Origin: ENR-C20 sp942493145
GTDB taxonomy: Bacteria; Bacillota; Clostridia; Acetivibrionales; DTU013
Direction of reading: 5' to 3'
Length of the DNA stretch: 64,000 bases
Assembly (NCBI GenBank): GCA_942493145.1
Contig: OW818679.1
Span: forward strand, 186,001 to 250,000
The notes beneath the pieces were generated by a model. That model was not told the DNA's origin, searched no databases, and saw nothing but the letters and a program-made list of their open reading frames with translations. Below, one piece after another: positions 41,721 through 50,403 of this stretch. The translations under genes and the position numbers were made by a program. Within the stretch, counting starts at the first letter, position 1; each line of letters starts with the position of its first letter.

Positions 41721-42134
41721 ATGGATTTTTTGAGATTCATTGTCTGTCTGTTTGCTGTTTATGGATTGGTTACACTTGTAATCAGCCTGGGTGAGGGACG
41801 CTTCTGGTGGGATAAGCGAATTAATCTGCAATACCCACAAAGCCCACAAAAAAAGCAGAACCCACAAAAACAGCAAAACCCTCATGATCGGTATATACCA
41901 CATATAAGAATGGTGCTGCTGGTAAAGGACATGGAAGACCACCTGGAATACATACTCAGGAATGCATTAAAAAGTGATTTTGTAAGAATATTTATACCAG
42001 ATGGAGGCATAACTGTTATAGATACAGGTTCCACCGATAAAACCCCGCTGCTTGTCAAACAGATGGCCAAGGGGACAGAAAGGATCGAGGCTGTCGAATT
42101 CCAGGACAGGGAGAGCATTTTCAATGATTCTTGA
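41721..42134 (+). CDS. hypothetical membrane-anchored protein
   Basis: Unrecognised 137-residue protein. An N-terminal hydrophobic helix (about 4-23, FLRFIVCLFAVYGLVTLVIS) is followed by a Gln/Pro/Asn-rich linker (QYPQSPQKKQNPQKQQNP) and a soluble domain of about 80 residues (RMVLLVKDMEDHLEYILRNAL, GGITVIDTGSTDKTPLLVKQM). The DTGSTDKT stretch resembles the nucleotide-sugar loop of family 2 glycosyltransferases, but the rest is too short for one. The ATG at 41721 has AGGAG about 11 nt upstream. It lies between metK and recD2. Confidence 0.6.
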   Translation: MDFLRFIVCLFAVYGLVTLVISLGEGRFWWDKRINLQYPQSPQKKQNPQKQQNPHDRYIPHIRMVLLVKDMEDHLEYILRNALKSDFVRIFIPDGGITVIDTGSTDKTPLLVKQMAKGTERIEAVEFQDRESIFNDS

Positions 42135-42239
42135 ACAAGTCTTGCCATGCAAAATGAGCTACACTCTCTGCTGAACCTTCCAACTTCCTTAAAATTGTAA
42201 TATACTTATATTCAGAAATGCACAATTGGAGAGATACAG

Positions 42240-44468
42240 TTGATAAATATTGAAGGTACAATAGAAGAAATCATATATGCCAACGAAATTAACGGTTATA
42301 CCGTATGCGACGTCAGGTGCGAAACGGATATGGTTACGGCTGTGGGGTACATGCCCTTTCTGAATCCGGGTGAATCGGTCAAGCTGACAGGAAAATGGGT
42401 GAACCACCCCGATTATGGCGACCAGCTAAAGGTGGAATATTATGAGAAGATCCTTCCGCAGACGTTGGAGGCACTCGAAAAATATCTTGCATCCGGCGTC
42501 ATAAAAGGCATCGGCCCTGCAACAGCTGTAAAAATAGTAGAGTATTTCGGTAAGGAAACCTTTGATATCATCAGCTTCAGACCGCAGCAACTCTCCGAGG
42601 TAAAGGGAATCAGCCTGGAAAAAGCAATCAGGATTGGGCAGGCTTATGCGGAACAAAACGGTCTGAGAACAGTTATGCTGTTTCTTCAGGATTACGGTAT
42701 AAACCCCTCCTGCTGTATGGAAATTTTCAGAATATTCGGCGAGAACGCCATAAATACCATAAAAGAAGACCCTTACAAGCTATCAGAGAAAATATCGTCA
42801 ATTGGCTTCAAATCCGCCGACCGGATAGCAATGAAGCTGGGAATGGATCCAGCTTCGAGGCTTCGTGTGTGCAGCGGCATGAAGTACGTGCTTTTGCGTG
42901 CTGCGTCAAACGGTCATACCTGGCTGCCGGTGGATGAACTTTCCACCCAGACTTTGGGACTGCTTCAGATTGAGAAGGCAAATATCGAGGATGCATTTGC
43001 AACCCTGCTTTTCGACAGGGAGATATATAGCGAAAAAAATACGCCTGAAAACAGGGTGTTCCTTAAAAGTTTCCATACTGCCGAGATGGATGTTGCCAGA
43101 AGCCTTATGGCTTTAATTGGCTATAATGCCGGCAGGGAGCCAGGAAATATTGAGGACAAGCTTGAACAGCTACAAATAAAAGAGGGCATTGAGCTGGCCG
43201 TTATGCAGAAGACAGCCGTCAAGGAGGCGCTTACCGGGGGTGTGCTTGTAATAACAGGTGGTCCTGGTACGGGAAAGACAACAATAATCCGAAGCATAAT
43301 CAAGCTCCTCGAGCAGGAAGGCTGCAGAGCTGAGCTGGCTGCTCCGACAGGGAGGGCTGCCAAGAGGCTGTCCGAAGCTACAGGTCGTGAAGCAAGGACC
43401 ATTCACCGGCTACTTGAAATAGCCTATTCAGGTGATGACAGGGAAATGGTATTTCAGAAGAATGAAAACAACACTTTGGATACCGATTTCATAATAATAG
43501 ATGAGATGTCCATGGTGGATATAATACTTATGAACCATCTGCTTAAGGCTGTGCCGGCAGGGGCCCGCCTGATACTGGTCGGTGATGCGAACCAGCTGCC
43601 ATCTGTCGGTGCCGGGAATGTCTTAAAGGATATAATCAACAGTGGTCTGGTAAAAACGGTGAAGTTGGAAGAGATATTCCGCCAGGCCCAGGAGAGCATG
43701 ATAATCGTAAACGCCCACCGAATCAACAAGGGAGAAAAACCGTTTCTGAATCTAAAGGATAAAGATTTCTATTTTGTAGGCAGAAAAACTCCCGAGAGTA
43801 TTGTTGACACAGTTAAGGACCTCTGTGCCCGGAGACTTCCTCAAAAGTACGGTTATGACCCCATGAAACACATACAGGTGCTGACGCCGACCAGGAAAGG
43901 CCTTCCGGGAGTAATGAACCTTAATAACGAGCTTCAGAAGGTGCTTAATCCGCAGCATCGTAAGAAGAAAGAGAAGGCTGTCAGGGATTTCATCTTTCGT
44001 GAAGGCGACAGGGTAATGCAGATCAGGAACAACTACAGTCTAAGGTGGGAAAAGGCCGGATCGGAGAAAATCGAAGGTTTGGGTGTATTCAACGGTGATA
44101 CCGGTGTGGTAACAAGGATAGATCTTGAAGATCAGGTCATTGAAGTCCTTTTTGAAGACGACAGACTTGTGGAGTATGATTTTGGGATCCTTGACGAATT
44201 GGAGCCTGCATTCGCAGTTACAATACACAAAAGTCAGGGAAGCGAGTTCCCTGTGGTCGTGTTGCCAGTTTTCGCCGGGCCGCAGGTGCTGATGACAAGG
44301 AATCTCCTATATACAGCGGTGACAAGGGCCAGGGAACTGGTAGTAGTAGTGGGAGATGAGGATGTCTTGTGCGGGATGGTAGACAACGGAAGGGAATCGC
44401 TCAGGTTCACAGGACTGGCAGATAAACTGAAGATTTGCGGATTGAATTCCGATATATATTTTACTTGA
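42240..44468 (+). CDS. recD2: RecD2-type ATP-dependent DNA helicase
   Basis: A 742-residue superfamily 1B 5'-3' helicase, the stand-alone RecD2 form found in bacteria without RecBC. The N-terminal extension has tandem helix-hairpin-helix segments (LASGVIKGIGPATAVKIVEY; LSEVKGISLEKAIRIG). The motor shows VITGGPGTGKTTIIRSI (Walker A, about 339), LAAPTGRAAKRLSEATG, FIIIDEMSMVDIILM, LVGDANQLPSVGAGNVLKD and the C-terminal FAVTIHKSQGSEFPVVVLP plus LLYTAVTRARELVVVVG. The initiator is TTG at 42240 behind GGAGAG. Confidence 0.93.
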   Translation: MINIEGTIEEIIYANEINGYTVCDVRCETDMVTAVGYMPFLNPGESVKLTGKWVNHPDYGDQLKVEYYEKILPQTLEALEKYLASGVIKGIGPATAVKIVEYFGKETFDIISFRPQQLSEVKGISLEKAIRIGQAYAEQNGLRTVMLFLQDYGINPSCCMEIFRIFGENAINTIKEDPYKLSEKISSIGFKSADRIAMKLGMDPASRLRVCSGMKYVLLRAASNGHTWLPVDELSTQTLGLLQIEKANIEDAFATLLFDREIYSEKNTPENRVFLKSFHTAEMDVARSLMALIGYNAGREPGNIEDKLEQLQIKEGIELAVMQKTAVKEALTGGVLVITGGPGTGKTTIIRSIIKLLEQEGCRAELAAPTGRAAKRLSEATGREARTIHRLLEIAYSGDDREMVFQKNENNTLDTDFIIIDEMSMVDIILMNHLLKAVPAGARLILVGDANQLPSVGAGNVLKDIINSGLVKTVKLEEIFRQAQESMIIVNAHRINKGEKPFLNLKDKDFYFVGRKTPESIVDTVKDLCARRLPQKYGYDPMKHIQVLTPTRKGLPGVMNLNNELQKVLNPQHRKKKEKAVRDFIFREGDRVMQIRNNYSLRWEKAGSEKIEGLGVFNGDTGVVTRIDLEDQVIEVLFEDDRLVEYDFGILDELEPAFAVTIHKSQGSEFPVVVLPVFAGPQVLMTRNLLYTAVTRARELVVVVGDEDVLCGMVDNGRESLRFTGLADKLKICGLNSDIYFT

Positions 44469-44550
44469 GTTTATATTTGTGAAATAATATATTTGAGATA
44501 ATGGCAGTTTTTCGAATCATACTGACACCGGAAGGAGTGGGCGTTGTAGC

Positions 44551-45219
44551 TTGACATTTTTAAAAAGACTCCTTGATGTCATATTCCCACCCAGGTGCAT
44601 ATTCTGCAGGGAACTGCTGGAGACAAGCGCCGGGAAGGAAATATGCAGCGATTGTTTTAATAAAATTCCATTTACTGCCGGCAATGCATTGCCGTATAAT
44701 GGTTATGAAGGGCTGGACGGGGCGGTAAGTGCATGTGAGTATACAGGTGTCATAAGGGAGGCGCTGATTCGATATAAATTCCGAAACAAGCCCGGTTATG
44801 GCAGAACGCTTTCCGGCCTGATCGGGAAGGCAGTTGAGGAGAATTATAGCGGCAGGGAATTTGATATTATCATTAGTGTACCTTTACATAGGGAGCGCAA
44901 ATTTACACGAGGTTACAATCAAGCGTTGCTTCTGTCCCGGGAATTGAGCAGGAAAACAGGTATAAAGGATGCTTCACAGCTCCTTGTAAGATACAGGCAC
45001 ACTGAAGCCCAAAGTCTTTTGGATAAGGGAAAAAGGCATGAGAACATAAAAGGAGCCTTCAGGGTCACGAAGCCGGAAATGATATCTGGAAAAGGAATCC
45101 TGCTGGTGGATGACATAATGACAACGGGGAGCACACTGAATGAATGCGGAAGGGTACTGAAGGAAGCCGGAGCTTCATATGTCGCAGCGGTGGTTGTTGC
45201 AGCCGCGAGGAAAAAATGA
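44551..45219 (+). CDS. comFC: ComF-family phosphoribosyltransferase-like protein
   Basis: 222-residue protein of the ComFC/GntX family, required for DNA uptake in competent bacteria. A zinc-finger-like N-terminus (FPPRCIFCRELLETSAGKEICSDCF) precedes a phosphoribosyltransferase fold, with ISVPLHRERKFTRGYNQALLLSRELS and the PRPP loop ILLVDDIMTTGSTLNECGR. The initiator appears to be TTG at 44551, an AAGGAG lying 13 nt upstream. It is followed by yvyF-flgM-flgN, the same comF-to-flagellar order as in Bacillus. Confidence 0.9.
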   Translation: MTFLKRLLDVIFPPRCIFCRELLETSAGKEICSDCFNKIPFTAGNALPYNGYEGLDGAVSACEYTGVIREALIRYKFRNKPGYGRTLSGLIGKAVEENYSGREFDIIISVPLHRERKFTRGYNQALLLSRELSRKTGIKDASQLLVRYRHTEAQSLLDKGKRHENIKGAFRVTKPEMISGKGILLVDDIMTTGSTLNECGRVLKEAGASYVAAVVVAAARKK

Positions 45220-45236
45220 CAAGGGGGGAAGATTTT

Positions 45237-45671
45237 ATGGCAGAGGTCAGAAACTGCAAAAGATGTGGAAAAATTTACACTTACATGGGAGGAACTCCTA
45301 TATGTCAGGCATGTAAACAACAGGATGAGGACGATTTCAAAAGGGTTAAACAATACCTCTGGGACAATCCGAAGGCCAACATAACTGATATATCTGCGGA
45401 ACTGGATGTAAGCGTTGAGAAGATCAAAAGGTTCCTGAAGGATGGCAGGCTGGAAATCATTACGGAAGAAGGAAACATGTTCCTTGAATGCGAAAAATGC
45501 GGCAAGGCTATTAAAAGCGGACGCTTCTGCGAGGAGTGTGAACGCAGTACCGCGGCAAGCATCCAGTCCGTGGCATCGGATATGAGGAACCAGTTCAGCG
45601 CCGAGCAGGCCAGAAAAGATGAAGAGGCCAGGAAAGCGATTGGAATGAGATATCTCAATAAGGATAAATAA
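45237..45671 (+). CDS. yvyF: flagellar operon protein YvyF-like
   Basis: 144-residue small protein of the TIGR03826/YvyF family encoded beside flgM. MAEVRNCKRCGKIYTYMGGTPICQACK and a second pair ECEKCGKAIKSGRFCEECE are zinc-ribbon-like CxxC modules. Between them DNPKANITDISAELDVSVEKIKRFLKDGRL looks like a helix-turn-helix. The start at 45237 has GGGGGAA upstream. Its function is unknown; the context links it to late flagellar regulation. Confidence 0.85.
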   Translation: MAEVRNCKRCGKIYTYMGGTPICQACKQQDEDDFKRVKQYLWDNPKANITDISAELDVSVEKIKRFLKDGRLEIITEEGNMFLECEKCGKAIKSGRFCEECERSTAASIQSVASDMRNQFSAEQARKDEEARKAIGMRYLNKDK

Positions 45672-45697
45672 TATACATATAAATTTCAAATTCATAT

Positions 45698-45724
45698 TAA
45701 TAATTACTTGTCATGTTCCGATAA
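45698..45724 (+). promoter_or_regulatory. sigma-D-like promoter ahead of flgM
   Basis: TAAT (45698-45701), 15 nt and TCCGATAA (45717-45724) match the sigma-D pattern TAAA-N15-GCCGATAT at 9 of 12 positions. It lies 65 bp before flgM, which is sigma-D-controlled in related bacteria. Confidence 0.5.
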
Positions 45725-45789
45725 TATAACTGTAAACGTAATAGCATTGGATGCAGATAGAGTATTTACGGTGAAAGTGAGTGGTTAGT

Positions 45790-46080
45790 ATGAGAATTCC
45801 TCCAGGAGAGATACCGAAGATAACAGGGACGTACGACAAGTTCAAGAGCCCGAACAGGGTAGGCAGCACTAGTGCGGTTTCCTCCCGTATGGACGTAGTT
45901 TCGATATCCAGCCAGGCAAAGGACTTCCAGACGGTATTGAAAACGCTGAAGGATGTGCCTGATATAAGACAGGCCAGGGTAAGCGAGATCTCAAGCAGTT
46001 ATGAATCGGGAAATTACAGCGTTGACGGCTCTGATATCGCGGACAGTATCTTAAAAAATACATTTGATAAAAAAGCATAA
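45790..46080 (+). CDS. flgM: negative regulator of flagellin synthesis FlgM (anti-sigma-28)
   Basis: 96-residue anti-sigma factor that holds sigma-D until the hook-basal body is complete. MRIPPGEIPKITGTYDKF and MDVVSISSQAKDFQTVLKTLKDVPDIRQARVSEISSSYESGNYSVDGSDIADSIL correspond to the N-terminal export segment and the sigma-binding helices. The start is the ATG at 45790 or the in-frame GTG at 45781. A short terminator-like stem follows at 46098. Confidence 0.88.
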   Translation: MRIPPGEIPKITGTYDKFKSPNRVGSTSAVSSRMDVVSISSQAKDFQTVLKTLKDVPDIRQARVSEISSSYESGNYSVDGSDIADSILKNTFDKKA

Positions 46081-46097
46081 AAGATAAGTTGAAAGGG

Positions 46098-46127
46098 TTG
46101 AGAGCGAATTTGACTCTCAATTTTTTT
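46098..46127 (+). terminator. weak intrinsic terminator between flgM and flgN
   Basis: TTGAGAG (46098-46104) and CTCTCAA (46114-46120) form a 7-bp stem followed by seven T. It would reduce read-through from flgM into flgN-flgK. Confidence 0.7.
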
Positions 46128-46164
46128 CAGCAACATTGTTCTATTTTAAAAGGTGGTGAGTGTT

Positions 46165-46665
46165 ATGGACGGATCTTTGGCGGACAGGCTGATTGATGTG
46201 GTCAACAGGGAAGCGGGAATTTATTCCGATATACTCAAGATATCGGAGAATAAGACCAATGTAATAGTAGAGGGCAAGGTTTCTGAGCTGGAAAACCTCA
46301 TAAGCCTTGAACAGTCTATGATTGTCAGGATGGGTAAGCTTGAGGACGAAAGAGAGTCACTCATAGAAAAACTTGCGCGTCAATTTGAAATGGAGCCTGC
46401 CGAAATAACAGTGTCATCTCTTAAGGAAAAGTTGCAGGGCGACCAGGCTGATAGACTGGACGGCAGCAGGACCAATCTGTTTGGAGTAATGGAAAAAGTG
46501 AAACAGGTCAATGGTCTTAACTCAAAATTAATAAAAAATTCACTTGATTATATAGAGTTTTCCATCAATCTTTTGGCCAATACTTCGGTCGCAGGCAATG
46601 TTTACGGAAATTCCGGACAGACAGGAAGCAGTAGAAATCGGAACATTTTCGACATGAAGCTATAG
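46165..46665 (+). CDS. flgN: flagellar export chaperone FlgN
   Basis: 166-residue helical chaperone for the hook-associated proteins FlgK and FlgL. The protein is almost all helix, with heptad character in YSDILKISENKTNVIVEGKVSELENLISLEQSMIVRM and KVKQVNGLNSKLIKNSLDYIEFSINLL, the FlgN-family segment. The ATG at 46165 follows AGGTGGTGAG. It directly precedes its two FlgK clients. Confidence 0.88.
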   Translation: MDGSLADRLIDVVNREAGIYSDILKISENKTNVIVEGKVSELENLISLEQSMIVRMGKLEDERESLIEKLARQFEMEPAEITVSSLKEKLQGDQADRLDGSRTNLFGVMEKVKQVNGLNSKLIKNSLDYIEFSINLLANTSVAGNVYGNSGQTGSSRNRNIFDMKL

Positions 46666-46698
46666 TAAGGGCCGTCATATTCAGGATTTACAGCTTCG

Positions 46699-46728
46699 GT
46701 AAATACAGCATCAGTAAATACAGCATCA
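46699..46728. repeat. 15-bp tandem duplication before the first flgK
   Basis: GTAAATACAGCATCA occurs twice without interruption (46699-46713 and 46714-46728), 23 bp upstream of flgK. Confidence 0.85.
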
Positions 46729-46750
46729 GGATATGATGCAGGAGGTTTTT

Positions 46751-48688
46751 ATGGGGGTCAGTTTTGCCAGTTACGAAATACCTCGTACCGGTCTTTTTGT
46801 CAACGAGCGTGGTCTCAATGTAACAGGCCATAACATTTCAAATGTTAATACTACCGGATATGTCAGGCAGCAGGCCATGATAATGAACGGTCCCTACCAG
46901 AATACCTATACTGCACAGGGACTGAACCAGCTCGGCCTTGGCGCCGATATCCAGGAAATCAGGCAGATAAGGAACACCTTCCTTGATAATATATACAGGC
47001 AGGAAAGTACCACCCTTGGTTATTGGGAAACCAGGCAGAAGACCTTCGAGGATATCGAGGCGATTATTGCAGAACCCATGCAGTCGGGGCTCCAGGATAA
47101 TCTGAACGCCTTCTGGGATTCCTGGCAGGAGTTGTCAAAAGAGCCGGACAGTCTGACCGTACGTGCCCTTGTAAGGCAACGAGGAGAATCTGTGGTACAG
47201 CAGATAAACCATTTGGGTGTACAGCTGGACAGCCTGCAGAACGACCTTAATTCGGAAATGGTTGTCCGGATCGACGAAGTCAATTCCATAACCAGTCAGA
47301 TTGCCGATCTGAATGTAATGATAATGAGGAACGAACTCAATAATGACAGTGCCAATGACTACCGTGACCAGAGGAACACCCTCGTAGATCAGCTTTCCCG
47401 ATTGGTGAATGCCGAAGTGAATGAGATGCAGGATGGGCAGTATGACATCACCCTGGGTGGGTATTTCCTGGTACATAAAGGTGTAAGTAAAGAGCTCTAT
47501 GCAGGGCTGAAGAATGCAGGCGATTCCTTTTATGTACCAAAACTTGGAGGCACCGATATAACAGTACCGGTCAAAAATGGAATAATCAAAGGCCTTATGG
47601 AATCCCGCGGTGAGGTAGGAGGCTCCATTGGAAGCCTGGCAAACGGTACGCCGAATACTATGGCGGATGTTGTAATTATGATTGATGCCGCTGCCGGTCT
47701 GACTTTTGAGTCGGCCCCTGTAGCAACATATATATCGGAACTGGAAGCGAAAGGAATTAATTATACAGTACAGAATGTGGCATTTGCCCCGGCCGGTGCC
47801 ACAATAACAGATACAGATATAAGTACTGCACTCGCTGCCGCGACAGGGCTGAGAGCTAATTCAAACAAGTACGTGATGTTGTTTACAAATAAAGTGGCTG
47901 ATGATGTAAATGCAATGACTTCGTATTTAAACACCTCGGGAGTTGAACTTTCCGTTGCCGTTACATCAGCCGGAACAAATTGGGACACAGTGGTTTCCAA
48001 TACAGACGGATATACATACGAAGTGGCGGCAGCCTCAATGGTAAGCACCGACAGTATGAACTCCATGGCCGACGATATAAGCGCCGATATAGGTGAAGAG
48101 ATGTCAGTCATTCCAGAATCCGCAAACATTCTCTCTGACCTTAGGGCCAGGCTGAACGCCATGATAAACATCCTCGTAAGGGAAGTAAACTACCTGCACA
48201 GTAATGGTACCACCCTTGGAGGGACAGCAGGGGATGGCGGGGATTTCTTTTCGACGATAAACAACGGACGGCCAATGGAAATGGGAAATATCCAGATAAG
48301 CTCAGATCTTTCCGACCTGAACAACATAGCAGCTTCAAATACCGTGGACAGTGGAGACAACACCAATGCACTTAACATAGCCAACCTCAGGAATGTATCG
48401 CTGATTGAAGATGTCGACGGGTTGCTCAGCCTTGATGAATACTACCAGTCTATTGTACTGGTAATCGGCAACAGTGGAGCTGAAGCTGTGAACATAACCA
48501 GCAGCCAGCAGAAGCTGGTGGATTCGGCGGATTCCTACAGAACCTCCGTAACCGGGGTTTCGATGGATGAGGAAATGACAAACATGATGAAGTACAAATA
48601 CGCATACGACGCGTCCGCAAGGACGCTGAACATAATAGATTCGATGATGGACCAGGTAGTAAACAGAATGGGCACAGTGGGCAGGTGA
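46751..48688 (+). CDS. flgK: flagellar hook-associated protein FlgK, first copy, with an inserted VWA-like domain
   Basis: Hook-filament junction protein, 645 residues. The N-terminal FASYEIPRTGLFVNERGLNV and GHNISNVNTTGYVRQQA and the C-terminal EEMTNMMKYKYAYDASARTLNIIDSMMDQVVNRMG are the terminal D0/D1 helices. The middle differs from standard FlgK: after GIIKGLMESRGEVGGSIG, residues about 304-448 form an extra domain. It starts ADVVIMIDAAAGL, has a central KYVMLFTNKVADDVNAMTSYL, and ends VELSVAVTSAGTNWDT and YTYEVAAASMVSTDSM. The order of strands and helices is that of a von Willebrand A domain, but the metal-site DxSxS is replaced by DAAAG. FlgK sequence then resumes with LRARLNAMINILVREVNYLHS. 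The ATG lies 5 nt after AGGAGG. Confidence 0.88.
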   Translation: MGVSFASYEIPRTGLFVNERGLNVTGHNISNVNTTGYVRQQAMIMNGPYQNTYTAQGLNQLGLGADIQEIRQIRNTFLDNIYRQESTTLGYWETRQKTFEDIEAIIAEPMQSGLQDNLNAFWDSWQELSKEPDSLTVRALVRQRGESVVQQINHLGVQLDSLQNDLNSEMVVRIDEVNSITSQIADLNVMIMRNELNNDSANDYRDQRNTLVDQLSRLVNAEVNEMQDGQYDITLGGYFLVHKGVSKELYAGLKNAGDSFYVPKLGGTDITVPVKNGIIKGLMESRGEVGGSIGSLANGTPNTMADVVIMIDAAAGLTFESAPVATYISELEAKGINYTVQNVAFAPAGATITDTDISTALAAATGLRANSNKYVMLFTNKVADDVNAMTSYLNTSGVELSVAVTSAGTNWDTVVSNTDGYTYEVAAASMVSTDSMNSMADDISADIGEEMSVIPESANILSDLRARLNAMINILVREVNYLHSNGTTLGGTAGDGGDFFSTINNGRPMEMGNIQISSDLSDLNNIAASNTVDSGDNTNALNIANLRNVSLIEDVDGLLSLDEYYQSIVLVIGNSGAEAVNITSSQQKLVDSADSYRTSVTGVSMDEEMTNMMKYKYAYDASARTLNIIDSMMDQVVNRMGTVGR

Positions 48689-48694
48689 TATTAA

Positions 48695-50335
48695 ATGGGT
48701 GAATCGTTTTTTGGACTGAATGTGGCCGTAAGAGGCCTTTATACCGCACAGAGAAGCCTTGATGTTGTTAACCACAACATTAATAATGTAAACACTGAAG
48801 GCTACTCAAGACAGCAGGCTGTGCAGGCAGCTTCCAGGCCAATGGCTATTTACGACGGTACAGGCATGGTGGGTACAGGCGCTGATGTCACTTCAGTGGA
48901 GCGCATCAGGGACGAATACCTTGATTTCAAATACTGGAGTGAACAGACCACAAAAGGAGAATGGACTGCAAAGCAGGAAGTGTTGGCCGATTTGGAGGTC
49001 ACCTTCAACGAACCTTCTGACACAGGCTTCACAACCATAATGGGTGATTTCTACAGCGCGATCCAGGAGTTGGGCAAAGACCCGAGCAGTTCTGCTGTCA
49101 GAGCGCTGGTCAAGCAGAAGGCGGTTACTCTGTCAAAGTATTTCAACAGTATGGCGACCCACCTTGAAGATCTTCAATCTGATGTCAACAACAGAATAAA
49201 AACAAAGGTGGAGGAGGTAAACTCCTATGCGAAGCAAATTCAGCAACTTAACAGGCAGATATACATGACCGAGTTGGATGGAAGCAATGCCAATGACCTT
49301 AGGGATCAGCGGACGGTGCTGGCAGACAGGCTCTCTGGGATAGTCAATATACAGGCCAACGAGGTGGTTGCAGGAAAGCTGCCAAACGGTGAGCCGGATA
49401 AGCACTTTGTCATAACAATAAGCGGTAAGGCTTTGGTAGACCACTTCAAGGTCAGTGAGCTGGCTGTGGAACAAAGGGATACCGAGTTGAATCCGAAAGA
49501 GGATGTACCCAACCTTTATGAGGTAAAGTGGGCAGATGGCAACAACCTCAATGTAAAAGGCGGAGAATTGAAGGGTTACCTTGATCTCAGGGATGGTAAC
49601 GAGGGAGATAACGGAAGCCCTACATACAAGGGTATACCATTTTATATAAAGAAGCTGAACCAGTTTGTACAGACCTTCGCCATGAATTTCAACGAAGGGT
49701 ATACGAATATAGTAAGGGATGATATTACCGGAGCGGTTGACACAGGAGTTATCGTTAATACCGCAGGCCATGTAGATGGGTACGAGCTGAATTCAGCTTT
49801 AGGCGATACAACACCAGCAAACATAAGGTTCTTTACAATACTCGGTGCAAGTAAAACTTCACTGACAAGTGATGAGTTCATCGACGACGCGGAAACCGAT
49901 GTTGTCGATATCGTAGGCCAATATGACACAATGACTGCGAAAAATTTTGCTGTAAGCCTTGATGTATTAAATACTCCAAGCCTTATATCAATTTCGGACG
50001 CCGGCGGCGAGGTCGGTAATATCAACGTACTGAACCAGCTGCTGGAGTACAGGGAAGATGCCAACATGTTCGCTGAAGGCAAACCCGAGGATTTCGTGAA
50101 ATCACTGGTCGCAACTCTAGGTATAGACTCGCAGCAGGCAGTAACGTTATCGGACATACAGGACACCATTGTAAAGCAGCTTGACAACAGGCGCCTGTCC
50201 GAATCGGGAGTCTCATTGAATGAGGAAATGGCAAACCTTGTGAAATTCCAGCATGCATATAATGCAGCAGCAAAAATGATAACCACAATGGGTGAGATAT
50301 ATAACACGCTTATCAACAAGCTTGGCATAAGCTGA
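48695..50335 (+). CDS. flgK: flagellar hook-associated protein FlgK, second copy
   Basis: Second FlgK of 546 residues, 6 bp after the first. GLNVAVRGLYTAQRSLDVVNHNINNVNTEGYSRQQA and the C-terminal VSLNEEMANLVKFQHAYNAAAKMITTMGEIYNTLINKLG are canonical. The middle has the usual GGELKGYLDLRDG segment and a shorter variable domain; there is no VWA-like part. Having both copies suggests that the filament junction has two distinct FlgK rings or that the copies are used alternatively. This copy is closer to the standard protein, so it is probably the ancestral junction component. Confidence 0.92.
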   Translation: MGESFFGLNVAVRGLYTAQRSLDVVNHNINNVNTEGYSRQQAVQAASRPMAIYDGTGMVGTGADVTSVERIRDEYLDFKYWSEQTTKGEWTAKQEVLADLEVTFNEPSDTGFTTIMGDFYSAIQELGKDPSSSAVRALVKQKAVTLSKYFNSMATHLEDLQSDVNNRIKTKVEEVNSYAKQIQQLNRQIYMTELDGSNANDLRDQRTVLADRLSGIVNIQANEVVAGKLPNGEPDKHFVITISGKALVDHFKVSELAVEQRDTELNPKEDVPNLYEVKWADGNNLNVKGGELKGYLDLRDGNEGDNGSPTYKGIPFYIKKLNQFVQTFAMNFNEGYTNIVRDDITGAVDTGVIVNTAGHVDGYELNSALGDTTPANIRFFTILGASKTSLTSDEFIDDAETDVVDIVGQYDTMTAKNFAVSLDVLNTPSLISISDAGGEVGNINVLNQLLEYREDANMFAEGKPEDFVKSLVATLGIDSQQAVTLSDIQDTIVKQLDNRRLSESGVSLNEEMANLVKFQHAYNAAAKMITTMGEIYNTLINKLGIS

Positions 50336-50403
50336 AATTCTGTTACCTGAGTAACTGGGAATTTGCTTTGGCGGATGAGATATGATCTGGGGAGGAAAAT
50401 GAC

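Noticed and set aside
41721..42134. Family 2 glycosyltransferase
   Set aside because: Only a short DTGSTDKT stretch fits; the protein is too short and lacks the DxD and acceptor motifs.
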